Shown here in pieces: positions 33,597 to 43,786 of a stretch of 64,000 nt of DNA. Below the pieces are notes generated by a model. The model did not search any database, was not told the origin of the DNA, and saw only the letters and a program-made list of their open reading frames with translations. The first letter of the stretch is position 1. Each line of letters begins with the position of its first letter. This DNA is from Planctomycetota bacterium (GTDB taxonomy: Bacteria; Planctomycetota; Phycisphaerae; Phycisphaerales; Phycisphaeraceae), in contig JAIOPN010000062.1 in NCBI GenBank assembly GCA_021413865.1, forward strand, positions 62,001-126,000, read 5' to 3'. Both the position numbers and the translations under genes were made by a program.

Positions 33597-34274
33597 ATGC
33601 CTTCACAGTCCCACATGACATTTAATGCCAATAAAACAGATATTTTGATACTCTGGCAAATCCAGAGGGATATCTCTGGACCCGGTCATCCTCGAAGGCA
33701 TCGCGTCGACATCCTAAATCGCGCCACCATCATCTTTGTTTCTGCATGTTGGGAATCATATATCGAGGACGTTGCCGCCGAAGCTTTCGATTTTCTGCTT
33801 GCAAATGCAGCTACATGCGATGCCATCCCAACAAAAATTAGAACTTTAGCCTCACGAGAGTTGCGAGAAGCTAAAGATGAACGGCGAGTATGGGAATTAG
33901 CTGGAAATGGGTGGCAGAAGGTTCTTCAAGACCATCGGGATCTAACAAAATCCAAATGGCTCAAGGATTTCAATACACCCAAATCATCGCAGGTCCGCGA
34001 TCTTTTTTTGGGATTACTGGACATAGACATTACTTCACTTTGGCATTGGGAATCCATGAGCACTGATCAAGCTTGCACGGAACTGGATGAGTATATGACA
34101 ATCCGTGGCAATATTGCCCATCGCACCAGACACCATGCAACGGTCCCAAAGTTGCAAGGCAAGAAGTTCTTATTGCATATTGGACAGCTCGTTGATAGAA
34201 CAGATAATGCCATTACAAACCACTTAAATTCGCTAACTGGAAAGCTTCCGTGGCAGATAAAAAACATTTCCTAA
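33597..34274 (+). CDS. RiboL-PSP-HEPN domain protein
   Basis: The 225-residue protein resembles the RiboL-PSP-HEPN group: IIFVSACWESYIEDVAAEAF in the first helix pair and TELDEYMTIRGNIAHR, which contains the R-x4-H catalytic motif of HEPN ribonucleases. HEPN proteins of this type occur in RNA-targeting defence and toxin systems. The AT-rich composition stands out sharply from the 60-70% GC surroundings, consistent with recent transfer. The neighbouring HEPN-like gene upstream may be a partner. No nucleotidyltransferase antitoxin (MNT) is adjacent. Confidence 0.75.
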   Translation: MPSQSHMTFNANKTDILILWQIQRDISGPGHPRRHRVDILNRATIIFVSACWESYIEDVAAEAFDFLLANAATCDAIPTKIRTLASRELREAKDERRVWELAGNGWQKVLQDHRDLTKSKWLKDFNTPKSSQVRDLFLGLLDIDITSLWHWESMSTDQACTELDEYMTIRGNIAHRTRHHATVPKLQGKKFLLHIGQLVDRTDNAITNHLNSLTGKLPWQIKNIS

Positions 34275-34358
34275 TATATATTGGCCGAGGTCCGTCGCCT
34301 ACGATTTTTGACCATGAATCACCTGGCCCCTACGTACGAAGCGGGACGGCCCGGCTCC

Positions 34359-35180
34359 CTACCTCCGCGCCGACTCCGGGATCGCCCACGACGCCTGCGG
34401 GTCGGGGTATTGCCTCAGCACATCCTGGTATTCGTCGTAGAGCTTCGACATCTCGGGCGTGAGCGCGCGGGTGAAGGCCTCGTGCAGGCCCGCGAGTCGT
34501 GTGACGTAAAAATGCCAGGTGGGCGGGAGGTCCTTGCGGGCGTAGCCGCTGTGGTAGGTCACGCGCTTTTCATGCCGGGCGTTGTGGCCGCGGTGGATGA
34601 TGTTGTTGTTGTAGAAGACGCACTGGCCGGCCTTGAGGTCGATGGGGATCGCGCCGGGCATCTCCACCGTGTCGGCGGTGCTGTGCTTCGTGCCGGCGAA
34701 GGCGGCCGCCTCCGCGGGGGTGAGCGGGCGGTTGTGGCTGCCGGGCACGGCCCAGAGCGAGGCGTCGTCGTAGAAGCCCATGTTGAGCTGGATGTTGTTG
34801 AAGAAGACGCCGGGTGTGAACCAGTCGTCGTCGATCTTGTCCTGGGGAATCTGCAGGACGTCGCGGTGCCAGCCCTGGGTGTAGGCGGGGGCGGAACAGA
34901 GCAGCGCCGCCCCCTCCCAGACCAACGGCCCGCCGAGGATTTGCTCGATCACTCCGGTGATGCGCTTGTCGTAGGCGAGGTAGGCGAACGGGAGCATGGG
35001 GCTGCCGGGCTCGAGGAACGGCTGCACGTAACGCCCGGACTTGTCGCCGGTGGTGAACCCGTGGATGGAGTCGTAAACAACGTCGGCGGCCTGCTGGATG
35101 CGTGCGAGTTCATCGCCCTGAAGCACCTGCGCGATGTAGTAGCCGTCACGTTCAACCTGTTGTCGCGGGGAGAGGGGCAT
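34359..35180 (-). CDS. Phytanoyl-CoA dioxygenase (PhyH) family protein
   Basis: The 273-residue protein is a 2-oxoglutarate/Fe(II)-dependent oxygenase of the PhyH family. The iron triad is visible as GWHRDVLQ (HxD) and the distal histidine in NNNIIHRGHNARHEKRVTYH, with the following arginine for 2-oxoglutarate. The ATG at 35180 (MPLSPRQQVERDGYYIAQVL) is chosen, since the longer frame to 35348 reads a repeat. PhyH families are expanded in planctomycetes and act on varied small molecules, so the substrate is unknown. No operon partner is seen. Confidence 0.88.
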   Translation of the reverse strand: MPLSPRQQVERDGYYIAQVLQGDELARIQQAADVVYDSIHGFTTGDKSGRYVQPFLEPGSPMLPFAYLAYDKRITGVIEQILGGPLVWEGAALLCSAPAYTQGWHRDVLQIPQDKIDDDWFTPGVFFNNIQLNMGFYDDASLWAVPGSHNRPLTPAEAAAFAGTKHSTADTVEMPGAIPIDLKAGQCVFYNNNIIHRGHNARHEKRVTYHSGYARKDLPPTWHFYVTRLAGLHEAFTRALTPEMSKLYDEYQDVLRQYPDPQASWAIPESARR

Positions 35181-35265
35181 GGTCGTGGGTCCGGGTTCCG
35201 GGGTCGGTGCGGGCGTGTGGGGAAAGGAACATGATACCGGGGGATTGACCGACTCTCTCCATCCA

Positions 35266-35288
35266 GGGGCAGGCGTCCCGCCTGCCCC
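35266..35288. repeat. GGGGCAGGCG-TCC-CGCCTGCCCC hairpin
   Basis: A perfect 10-bp stem with a 3-base loop lies in the leader between the PhyH gene and the divergent membrane-protein gene. This is one of several palindrome families in the window. It has no coding role if the PhyH gene starts at 35180. Confidence 0.6.
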
Positions 35289-35363
35289 ACCGGACTGAAC
35301 CGCGCGGCAAAACCGGAGACGCGGCGGTATCATGCGTAAGGTAATCACCTCCGCGAGCCAACC

Positions 35364-35675
35364 ATGCCCACCTCAACCATCGCCCGTATCCGCCCCATCG
35401 TGACGATCCTCGGCACGGTCGTGGCCCTGTTCATGGCCTCCAGCATGTTCAGCCTCGGCGGCGCAATGCCTCCGCTATCTGTCATTGTGCCGGTCATCGC
35501 CGTCACCCTCATCAGCCTCTGGCTGATCCAGTTCACCGACCTGATGCGCTCACCCGAGTCGCGTTTCCCCTCGCGCTGGGACAAGCCGATCTGGGCGGCC
35601 GTCTTCATCCTCCTCTTCCCGATCGCCCCGATCGCGTTCTGGGTATGGAAGCAGGCGTGCGAAAACGAGCGGTGA
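35364..35675 (+). CDS. Small hypothetical membrane protein (3 helices)
   Basis: The 103-residue product has three hydrophobic segments (near residues 12-32, 38-58 and 75-95). A short amphipathic piece RFPSRWDKPIWAAVFILLFP before the last helix recalls small phospholipase-D-nuclease-N-terminal-like proteins, but the match is weak. It is followed by a 32-bp inverted repeat that could terminate it. Confidence 0.62.
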   Translation: MPTSTIARIRPIVTILGTVVALFMASSMFSLGGAMPPLSVIVPVIAVTLISLWLIQFTDLMRSPESRFPSRWDKPIWAAVFILLFPIAPIAFWVWKQACENER

Positions 35676-35680
35676 GTTTG

Positions 35681-35764
35681 CCCGGAGCCCCGTCATGCCA
35701 ATGCGGGGCTTCCGTATTCGCGGATGAAACAAGAAGCCCCGCATTGGCATGACGGGGCTCCGGG
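35681..35764. repeat. Perfect 32-bp inverted repeat with 20-base loop
   Basis: The left arm 35681-35712 begins CCCGGAGCCCCGTCATGCCA, and the right arm 35733-35764 is its exact complement. The loop is 20 bases. The core resembles the AGCCC..CATG..GGGCTT palindromes at 31909 and 63825. It sits between two small membrane-protein genes and overlaps the longest reading of the second. Confidence 0.8.
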
Positions 35765-35771
35765 AATAAAA

Positions 35772-36290
35772 ATGCAACACCTCCCTCCCGTGCGCCTCCG
35801 GCAGATCGCCACCATTCTCATCCGTGTTTTCACGATCCAGTTTGCGTTCTACACCTTTAGCTATTTCCTGGAAACGGCCCTCCTTTATCGAGGCGAAGGC
35901 AGCCATTGGGCCGCACTTGCGCTGATGGGAGTTTGGGTCATTGCGATGTGGGGGTTCTCCCCGCTGATCGCGCGGTGCATCACCTTCAATCAGGACGCCG
36001 CTTTTGAGGCGAGCGTCCTGACGCTCAGAGACCTCTACCGCTTCGCCTTCCTACTTGTGGGGCTGTACTACGCCATTGCACCGGTGGGACCCCTTGTCAC
36101 GGAGTTTGTCGCTGTATTGCACCCGGATACCCTTGATCGTCCCATCCTGGGGACCTTGATCACCACACCGCTGCTCCAGAACGGCATCCGCGTGCTCCTT
36201 GGCGTCGCGCTCCTGATTTACGGCTCCAGGCTCGCGGACATGCTCATCAAACGCCAGGACGAGGCCGCCGATCCGCCGCCCGAGGCGTAG
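35772..36290 (+). CDS. Hypothetical four-helix membrane protein
   Basis: The 172-residue product starts at the ATG at 35772; the frame is open further upstream to 35724, but only through the inverted repeat. Hydrophobic segments lie near residues 14-34, 44-62, 90-112 and 140-160. An acidic C-terminus (KRQDEAADPPPEA) ends the protein. I do not recognise the family. It is 69 bases before ligA, on the same strand. Confidence 0.65.
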   Translation: MQHLPPVRLRQIATILIRVFTIQFAFYTFSYFLETALLYRGEGSHWAALALMGVWVIAMWGFSPLIARCITFNQDAAFEASVLTLRDLYRFAFLLVGLYYAIAPVGPLVTEFVAVLHPDTLDRPILGTLITTPLLQNGIRVLLGVALLIYGSRLADMLIKRQDEAADPPPEA

Positions 36291-36350
36291 CTCCGTCACA
36301 CGAATGAGGCCCGCGCGGCGAGGCGTCGGGCATCGCAGCCGCGCATGTAG

Positions 36351-38426
<2,076 letters not shown>

Positions 38427-38460
38427 GGCGTGCCCGTCATTTTCCCAAAAACGCTTGCGG

Positions 38461-38603
38461 TAGGGTGCGTGGAGCGCAGCGCAACGCACCATTCCCATCA
38501 CCAGACAACACAACCAGTCCACGGCAACACCCCCGCGGGCTTCGTACGCGCCTCGCGCGAGGGGCGTGGCATTGGTGCGTTGCGCTCCGCTCCACGCACC
38601 CTA
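38461..38603. repeat. MITE-like 143-bp inverted-repeat element
   Basis: The 31-base left end (38461-38491, starting TAGGGTGCGTGGAGCGCAGC) is mirrored at 38573-38603 with a single mismatch. The interior is about 81 bases without a gene. The element separates ligA from the DUF4091 gene, and its right end seems to supply that gene's start codon and first residues. Confidence 0.8.
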
Positions 38604-41489
38604 CTGACGGCCATCATTTTTTTCTTCGCCTTGCAACCCTTGCGCGCCGACGAGCCCCTCCGTCTCGACGTCACGCGCGACACCTGGGTCTCCGCGTTCC
38701 CCGGCGAGCAGGACGCCAACCTCGGCGGCGCGGCCAGGCTCAAGCTCAAGGGCATCCAGGAGATGGCGGTCATCGACATCGACCCCGCGCCGCTGCGTGG
38801 CCGCGTGGTCACTGCCGCCACGTTCCACTTCCACCCGCTGACCAACGAACGGCCGCGCCGCGTGAGCGTCTCCACGCTCGCCACCGACTGGGTCGAGGGG
38901 ACGTCCAACGGTTACCGCAAAGAGATCGGCTCGGCTTCCTTCAAATGGGCCAAACAGGACCAGCAGCCCTGGGCCTTCCGCGGCAGCGATCTGACCGCCG
39001 CGATGAACGGCGGGGGCAACACCATCTGGTCTTTCTCCGACGCGACCGACCCGGACGCCAACGGCTACCAGTCGCTGACGGTCGATCCGCGCGTCGTCGC
39101 CGCACGCGTCGCGGGGATCAGCCACGGCTTCGTGCTGTTCGACGACGTGGGCTCCGAGTGGTCGCGCGACGGGAATCATTTCACCTTCACGGTCTTTCTT
39201 AACCGCTTCATCGCCAGCCGCGAGGCCGGCCGCGGGCAGGCCCCCTACCTCACCGTGAGCCTGGGCGAGAAAGACGGCGACGCGCCCGACGCGGTGACCG
39301 AACTGCACGCGACCAGCGACAGGCTCCCGCCCGGCGAGGCGACGGTGACATGGCTCACGCCCAGCGACCACGGCCCAGCCGGTGTGATCGGATTCGAGGC
39401 GCGGTACAGCGACAAGCCCGCGCTCAACTGGGCGACGGCCGCGGTCGTGCCGCGCTACCTCATCCCCATGGCGGGCAAATCAGGCGTGCCGGTGACCATG
39501 CACCTGCGCGACCTCGTCGGCGTCGCGCCCGGCACGACCATCAATGTCGCCGTCCGCGCCATCGACGCGGCGGGGAACATCGGCGACATGGCGGTGACGC
39601 GCGTAGCCCTCGCCCCCGAGCCGGCCTTCAAGCTCGACGACCCGCCCGTGCAGCCGTTCGAGGAGCTCGCGCTGCCGCCGACCCTCGGCGGCGTCGCCGG
39701 CGTCGAGGTCTCCGTCATCGACGCGCTGGACAAGGTGAACCCCGTCAGCGGCGTGTTCATCCCCGACCGGCCCGAGTCCTACACGATGGCCAACCACATC
39801 TGGTCGGCGTCGAAGAAACTCATCCGCCTGCGGGCGGCGCGCGGCGAGGCGGTGGATTTCCAGGTTCTGCTGCGCGGCCGGAGTTCGGGCGTCTCCGTCT
39901 CCCTCCAGTTCGACGACCCCGCGCCCGGGCAGACCGCCCTCTTCGTCGCGCGTCACGTCAACACGCCGCTGGGCCCGTTCCCCGATCCGCTCCTGCCGAT
40001 CACAAAACCCGTCGCTCTGCCCGACCCGGCGCAGAACCTCCCGCTGCAGCGCTGGGCGTCGCTCTTCGCCGAGGTGCAGGTGAGCAAAGACGCCGCGCCG
40101 GGGGTACATACAGGAACGCTCACCCTCGCCGCCGGTGCACAGCGCCTCGTGCTCGCCGTCGAGTTGACCGTCCTCCCCTTCGCCCTGCCCGATGAGCTTT
40201 CATTCATCCCGCAGATGAACTGCTACGGCCTGCCCGACCCGCCGGGCAGCATTCTCAGCCTCGCCTGGTACCGCATGGCGCACCGCAACCGCGTCTGCCT
40301 CAACCGCCTGTGCTACAACTGGCGCGGCGAGCCCAACCCCGCCGTCATCCCCGACACGCGACGCAACGAGTGGGACTGGTCCGACTTCGACCGCTCCTTC
40401 GCCGGCATGTTCGACGGCTCGGCGTTCGCCGACCTGCCCCGCGCCGGCCAACCCGTCGAGGCGTTCTACCTCCCGCTCAACGAGAACTGGCCCGCCGCGA
40501 TCGACCAGGGCTACCGCGGCGGCTACTGGGCGGACCTGGCGCTCACGCCGGGCTACCGCCGGAAGTTCAGCGGCGGCGCCGAACAGTTCACGCGCCACTT
40601 CGACCAGAAGAAGTGGACGCGGACGATGTTCGAGTTTTTCATGAACACCAAGGTCTATTTCAAGCGTGACGGCTGGGACCGGACCAGCGCGCTCTGGGTC
40701 TTTGATGAGCCGGTGAACACGCAGGACTTCTACGCCCTGCGCTGGTACGGCACGGCGTTCCACCGCGGGGTCGCTGATGCGCGGCAAGGGTTCGCCGGCG
40801 AGCCCGCGAAGATGCTCTTCCGCGCCGACATCTCACGCCCGCAGTGGCAGCGCGACCTGCTCGACGGCGTATTGGATGTGAACGTAGTCGGCGGGCCGTT
40901 CCGCGACTACAACCGCATGGTCAACGACCGCAAGCGCGACCAGGGCCACGTCCTCTACAACTACGCCAGCTCCAACACCGTCGAGCAGTCCAACATCCAG
41001 CCGACCGCATGGTGCATCGACACGTGGACGCTCGGCGGGGACGGCGTGGTGCCGTGGCAGACCATCGGCAACGATCAATCGTGGCGCGAGAGCAGCGACG
41101 AGTCGATTTTTTACCCCGGAGAGGCGGTCGGCCTGACCGGGCCGGTCGCGAGCCTGCGGCTCAAGGCGTACCGGCGCGGGCAGCAGGACGTGGAGTACCT
41201 GAACATGCTCTGCGCGGCGACGGGCCTGCCCCGGTGGGAGGTCGCGGCGCGGGTGCGCGCGTTCCTGAAACTGCAGGCCAAGCTCACCGGCGCGGGTGAC
41301 GACGCCGCGGGCACGGTGCAATTTGAGTCGCTCGACCCGGTCCTGCTGTGGAAGCTCCGCGTGGCGGTCGGCGCGATGCTCGCCGCGGGCGATAAACCCA
41401 TTCCACCGGCGACGGACCGCTGGAAGATGCCGCCGCGTGACCCGGAGGTGTGGCAGGAGATCCTGCCAATGCGGAAGGCGCTGGAGTGA
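38580..41489 (+). CDS. Secreted DNRLRE / fibronectin-III-like / DUF4091 protein
   Basis: The product has about 969 residues from a TTG at 38580, which gives a good signal peptide (RTLLTAIIFFFALQPLRADE). A GTG at 38430 would instead begin before a repeat element. The order is a DNRLRE-like beta domain with disaggregated WVSAFPGEQDANLGGAARLK (residues about 30-220), a fibronectin-III-like segment (DAVTELHATSDRLPPGEATV) and a large C-terminal region ending in a DUF4091 glycoside-hydrolase-like domain (LRLKAYRRGQQDVEYLNML). Such proteins are exported and thought to act on polysaccharides, but the activity is not established. It has no regulatory partner nearby. Confidence 0.8.
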   Translation: MRSAPRTLLTAIIFFFALQPLRADEPLRLDVTRDTWVSAFPGEQDANLGGAARLKLKGIQEMAVIDIDPAPLRGRVVTAATFHFHPLTNERPRRVSVSTLATDWVEGTSNGYRKEIGSASFKWAKQDQQPWAFRGSDLTAAMNGGGNTIWSFSDATDPDANGYQSLTVDPRVVAARVAGISHGFVLFDDVGSEWSRDGNHFTFTVFLNRFIASREAGRGQAPYLTVSLGEKDGDAPDAVTELHATSDRLPPGEATVTWLTPSDHGPAGVIGFEARYSDKPALNWATAAVVPRYLIPMAGKSGVPVTMHLRDLVGVAPGTTINVAVRAIDAAGNIGDMAVTRVALAPEPAFKLDDPPVQPFEELALPPTLGGVAGVEVSVIDALDKVNPVSGVFIPDRPESYTMANHIWSASKKLIRLRAARGEAVDFQVLLRGRSSGVSVSLQFDDPAPGQTALFVARHVNTPLGPFPDPLLPITKPVALPDPAQNLPLQRWASLFAEVQVSKDAAPGVHTGTLTLAAGAQRLVLAVELTVLPFALPDELSFIPQMNCYGLPDPPGSILSLAWYRMAHRNRVCLNRLCYNWRGEPNPAVIPDTRRNEWDWSDFDRSFAGMFDGSAFADLPRAGQPVEAFYLPLNENWPAAIDQGYRGGYWADLALTPGYRRKFSGGAEQFTRHFDQKKWTRTMFEFFMNTKVYFKRDGWDRTSALWVFDEPVNTQDFYALRWYGTAFHRGVADARQGFAGEPAKMLFRADISRPQWQRDLLDGVLDVNVVGGPFRDYNRMVNDRKRDQGHVLYNYASSNTVEQSNIQPTAWCIDTWTLGGDGVVPWQTIGNDQSWRESSDESIFYPGEAVGLTGPVASLRLKAYRRGQQDVEYLNMLCAATGLPRWEVAARVRAFLKLQAKLTGAGDDAAGTVQFESLDPVLLWKLRVAVGAMLAAGDKPIPPATDRWKMPPRDPEVWQEILPMRKALE

Positions 41490-41553
41490 GTCGATCCCAC
41501 GGCGATCGCAGCCTGACGCGCCGATCGGATCGTGCACAAAAAAGGAAACCCGG

Positions 41554-42249
41554 ATGACCGACGAAACCGTCCGTGCCCGCTACCACAGGACGCTCGCGAC
41601 GGACCTGACGGGCCTGCGGTGGTGGCGTCGCTGGTACCGCGAAAGCGTCAAGCGACGGAGGGCGCGCGGCTGGAAGCGCGTCGCCAAATGGTTCGCAATC
41701 ATTGTGATTGCCGTGGCGTTCCAGATGCTGATCGAGAGCCGGCACGCTTATCTTTTGACGCCGATCATCACAGTGGGGGTGAAGCTGCTCATGATGTTGC
41801 TCGTGGTGGCGCTCTCCCTGATGCTCCTCACCAAATGGACCTTCAGGCGACAGAGCAAGAGCCGGATCGACCTAAACCTGGACGTGGAATGGACCCTCGC
41901 GCCGCAGGGGCTGACGTCCCAGACGCCCTACATCCGCTCGGAAATAGCCTGGCTGGGGCTGGCGCGCATCGTTAGCACACGGGACGGCTTGCTGCTCTTC
42001 TATAACGAGAACGTGTACAGCTGGCTGCCCCGTTCGGCGTTTGCTCCCGGTGATTACGGCCGTGCGGCCATGCTCGCGCGGCTGCATGCCCGCGAGTTCG
42101 TCCCCCTGGGGAAAGACCCGACGCGCTGCCCCGCCTGCGGCTATGACCTCCGCGGTGCGGCGCCCGGCGGCACGTGCCCGGAGTGCGGGGCGGAGCGGGA
42201 GCCCCGCTCAAAAGGACCCCCAGCCGCTCTCCCGCCGGCCACAGATTGA
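41554..42249 (+). CDS. Membrane protein with YcxB-like domain and C-terminal zinc ribbon
   Basis: The 231-residue product is started at the ATG at 41554 because AAGGAAA precedes it; the frame is open well upstream without coding character. Two hydrophobic helices (residues about 50-65 and 70-95) are followed by a YcxB-like beta region (SEIAWLGLARIVSTRDGLLL, then YSWLPRSAF) and a zinc ribbon CPACGYDLRGAAPGGTCPEC. The Cys-rich tail of this form is common in planctomycete membrane proteins. The function is unknown. Confidence 0.75.
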   Translation: MTDETVRARYHRTLATDLTGLRWWRRWYRESVKRRRARGWKRVAKWFAIIVIAVAFQMLIESRHAYLLTPIITVGVKLLMMLLVVALSLMLLTKWTFRRQSKSRIDLNLDVEWTLAPQGLTSQTPYIRSEIAWLGLARIVSTRDGLLLFYNENVYSWLPRSAFAPGDYGRAAMLARLHAREFVPLGKDPTRCPACGYDLRGAAPGGTCPECGAEREPRSKGPPAALPPATD

Positions 42250-42313
42250 CGATATGAATTGATGGCGCGATGGATATAATCCCCCGTCTTTCGCGCACCC
42301 GGTAGTTCCCACC

Positions 42314-42868
42314 ATGCTCCGCCACGCCAGCATCAACGACATCCCCGCCATCGGCAAGATCATCAATGATTGCGCCGAGAGCGGCCTGATGCTGCACCGC
42401 TCCATGGCGGACCTCTACGAGAACATGCGCGACTTCCACGTGGTGATCGAGGACCACAAGGTCGTCGGCGTCTGCGGGCTCAAGATCGTCTGGGCGAGCA
42501 TGGCCGAGGTGTACGCCCTGGCCGTCGCGCCGGAGTACCGCGGCCGCGGGCTCGGCCGGCAGCTCGTGCTCTCCGTGATCGACGAGGCGGAGGAGCTCGG
42601 CCTGCCCAAGCTCATGACGCTCACGTACGAAAAAGAGTTCTTCGCCCGCCTCGGCTTCGAGACGGTGGACCGGCAGTCGCTCCCGCTCAAGGTCTGGAGC
42701 GAGTGCGTGCGCTGCCCGAAGAACCAGGCGTGCGACGAGGTGGCGATGGTGCGCACCCTGGAGACCCCGGAGAACACCGTCCCCGCCGAGCCGCCGCGGC
42801 CGGTGCAGGTGGACGTGCCCGTGCAACTGACGGTGTACGCCGGCCAGCACCGGCAGAATGTGGATTGA
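42314..42868 (+). CDS. argA: GNAT N-acetyltransferase, short ArgA type
   Basis: The 184-residue protein is a GNAT acetyltransferase with the acetyl-CoA motif VAPEYRGRGLGRQLVLSVID and the sequence SECVRCPKNQACDEVAMV near the C-terminus, which is typical of the short N-acetylglutamate synthases that start arginine synthesis. The gene symbol is a best guess; a different amino-acid substrate is possible. It ends with a proline-rich tail of about 30 residues. No arginine genes adjoin it, so the assignment rests on sequence only. Confidence 0.8.
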   Translation: MLRHASINDIPAIGKIINDCAESGLMLHRSMADLYENMRDFHVVIEDHKVVGVCGLKIVWASMAEVYALAVAPEYRGRGLGRQLVLSVIDEAEELGLPKLMTLTYEKEFFARLGFETVDRQSLPLKVWSECVRCPKNQACDEVAMVRTLETPENTVPAEPPRPVQVDVPVQLTVYAGQHRQNVD

Positions 42869-42979
42869 CATGTCCGCGACATTGATGCTGAATGCTTTCT
42901 CTCGATAACCGGCCTGACGACCGGACGCTCAAGTTGTTCGATGATCCAACGGCTTCCACGAAATCTCAAGGAGTGCAGC

Positions 42980-43780
42980 ATGGAGTTTGCTTTGCGCCAT
43001 CGTTTTTCGCAGCTTGGGTTCATAACATTTTTCTGCCTGACGGCCACACTCTTCGCCAGCGCGGCCTGCCTGGCCGAGACCAAGGGAAAATTCAAGCCGT
43101 TCTACGAAGAGCCCAAGAACCCGGAGTATGCCGAAGCCCAGAAGACTTTCCGCAAAGAAAAACTACTCGAATCCATCACTCAACAATGGAACGCGAGCAT
43201 CATCATTCCCCAAGACATCTGTGTCGGGTTCGTCGAGCTCGGCCAGCCCAATGCTGTGTACGTCCCGGAGACTCACCGCATCCTGTTTGGATATGAATTA
43301 TTTGAGAACCTTGACGAGCGTTTTCAAGATGTTGAAGCCGATGACGACGTACGTATGGAGCACATAGTGGGAGCAATGATGTTCATTCTTCACCATGAGC
43401 TAGGCCATGCTCTGGTCGATGTGCTAAGTCTCCCCGTAACGGGCAAGGAGGAAGACGCCGTGGATCAACTCGCCTGCCTAATCATGCTAAATGGCGGCGA
43501 AGATGGCGAAAAAGCGGCAGCGAGTAGCGGGGAGTTTTTCCGACTCCTACAAGACGATGACGAAGATGACAGCGAAAAGGCGTGGTGGGATGAACACTCA
43601 CTAGGCAAGCAGCGCTACTACAACATCCTGAGTTGGATTTACGGATCCGACCCCGAGAAATACGCGAACATCGTCGGCGAGGATGGTCTTCCTGAAGAGC
43701 GCGCGGCCCGCAGCGTTGATGAGTACACCAAAATGAAGGCTGCTTGGAAAAAAATACTCGCCCCGCATCTAATACACTAA
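42980..43780 (+). CDS. DUF4344 zinc metallopeptidase, exported
   Basis: The 266-residue product has a signal peptide (ITFFCLTATLFASAACLAET) and the zinc-protease motif ILHHELGHALVDVLSLPVTG followed by EDAVDQLACLIML, in the DUF4344 arrangement. The ATG at 42980 has AAGGAG upstream; the earlier start at 42941 has none. The mature protein should act in the periplasm or outside. Composition is a little less GC-rich than the neighbours. It is convergent with eboD, leaving six bases between the stop codons. Confidence 0.85.
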   Translation: MEFALRHRFSQLGFITFFCLTATLFASAACLAETKGKFKPFYEEPKNPEYAEAQKTFRKEKLLESITQQWNASIIIPQDICVGFVELGQPNAVYVPETHRILFGYELFENLDERFQDVEADDDVRMEHIVGAMMFILHHELGHALVDVLSLPVTGKEEDAVDQLACLIMLNGGEDGEKAAASSGEFFRLLQDDDEDDSEKAWWDEHSLGKQRYYNILSWIYGSDPEKYANIVGEDGLPEERAARSVDEYTKMKAAWKKILAPHLIH

Positions 43781-43786
43781 GCACGC

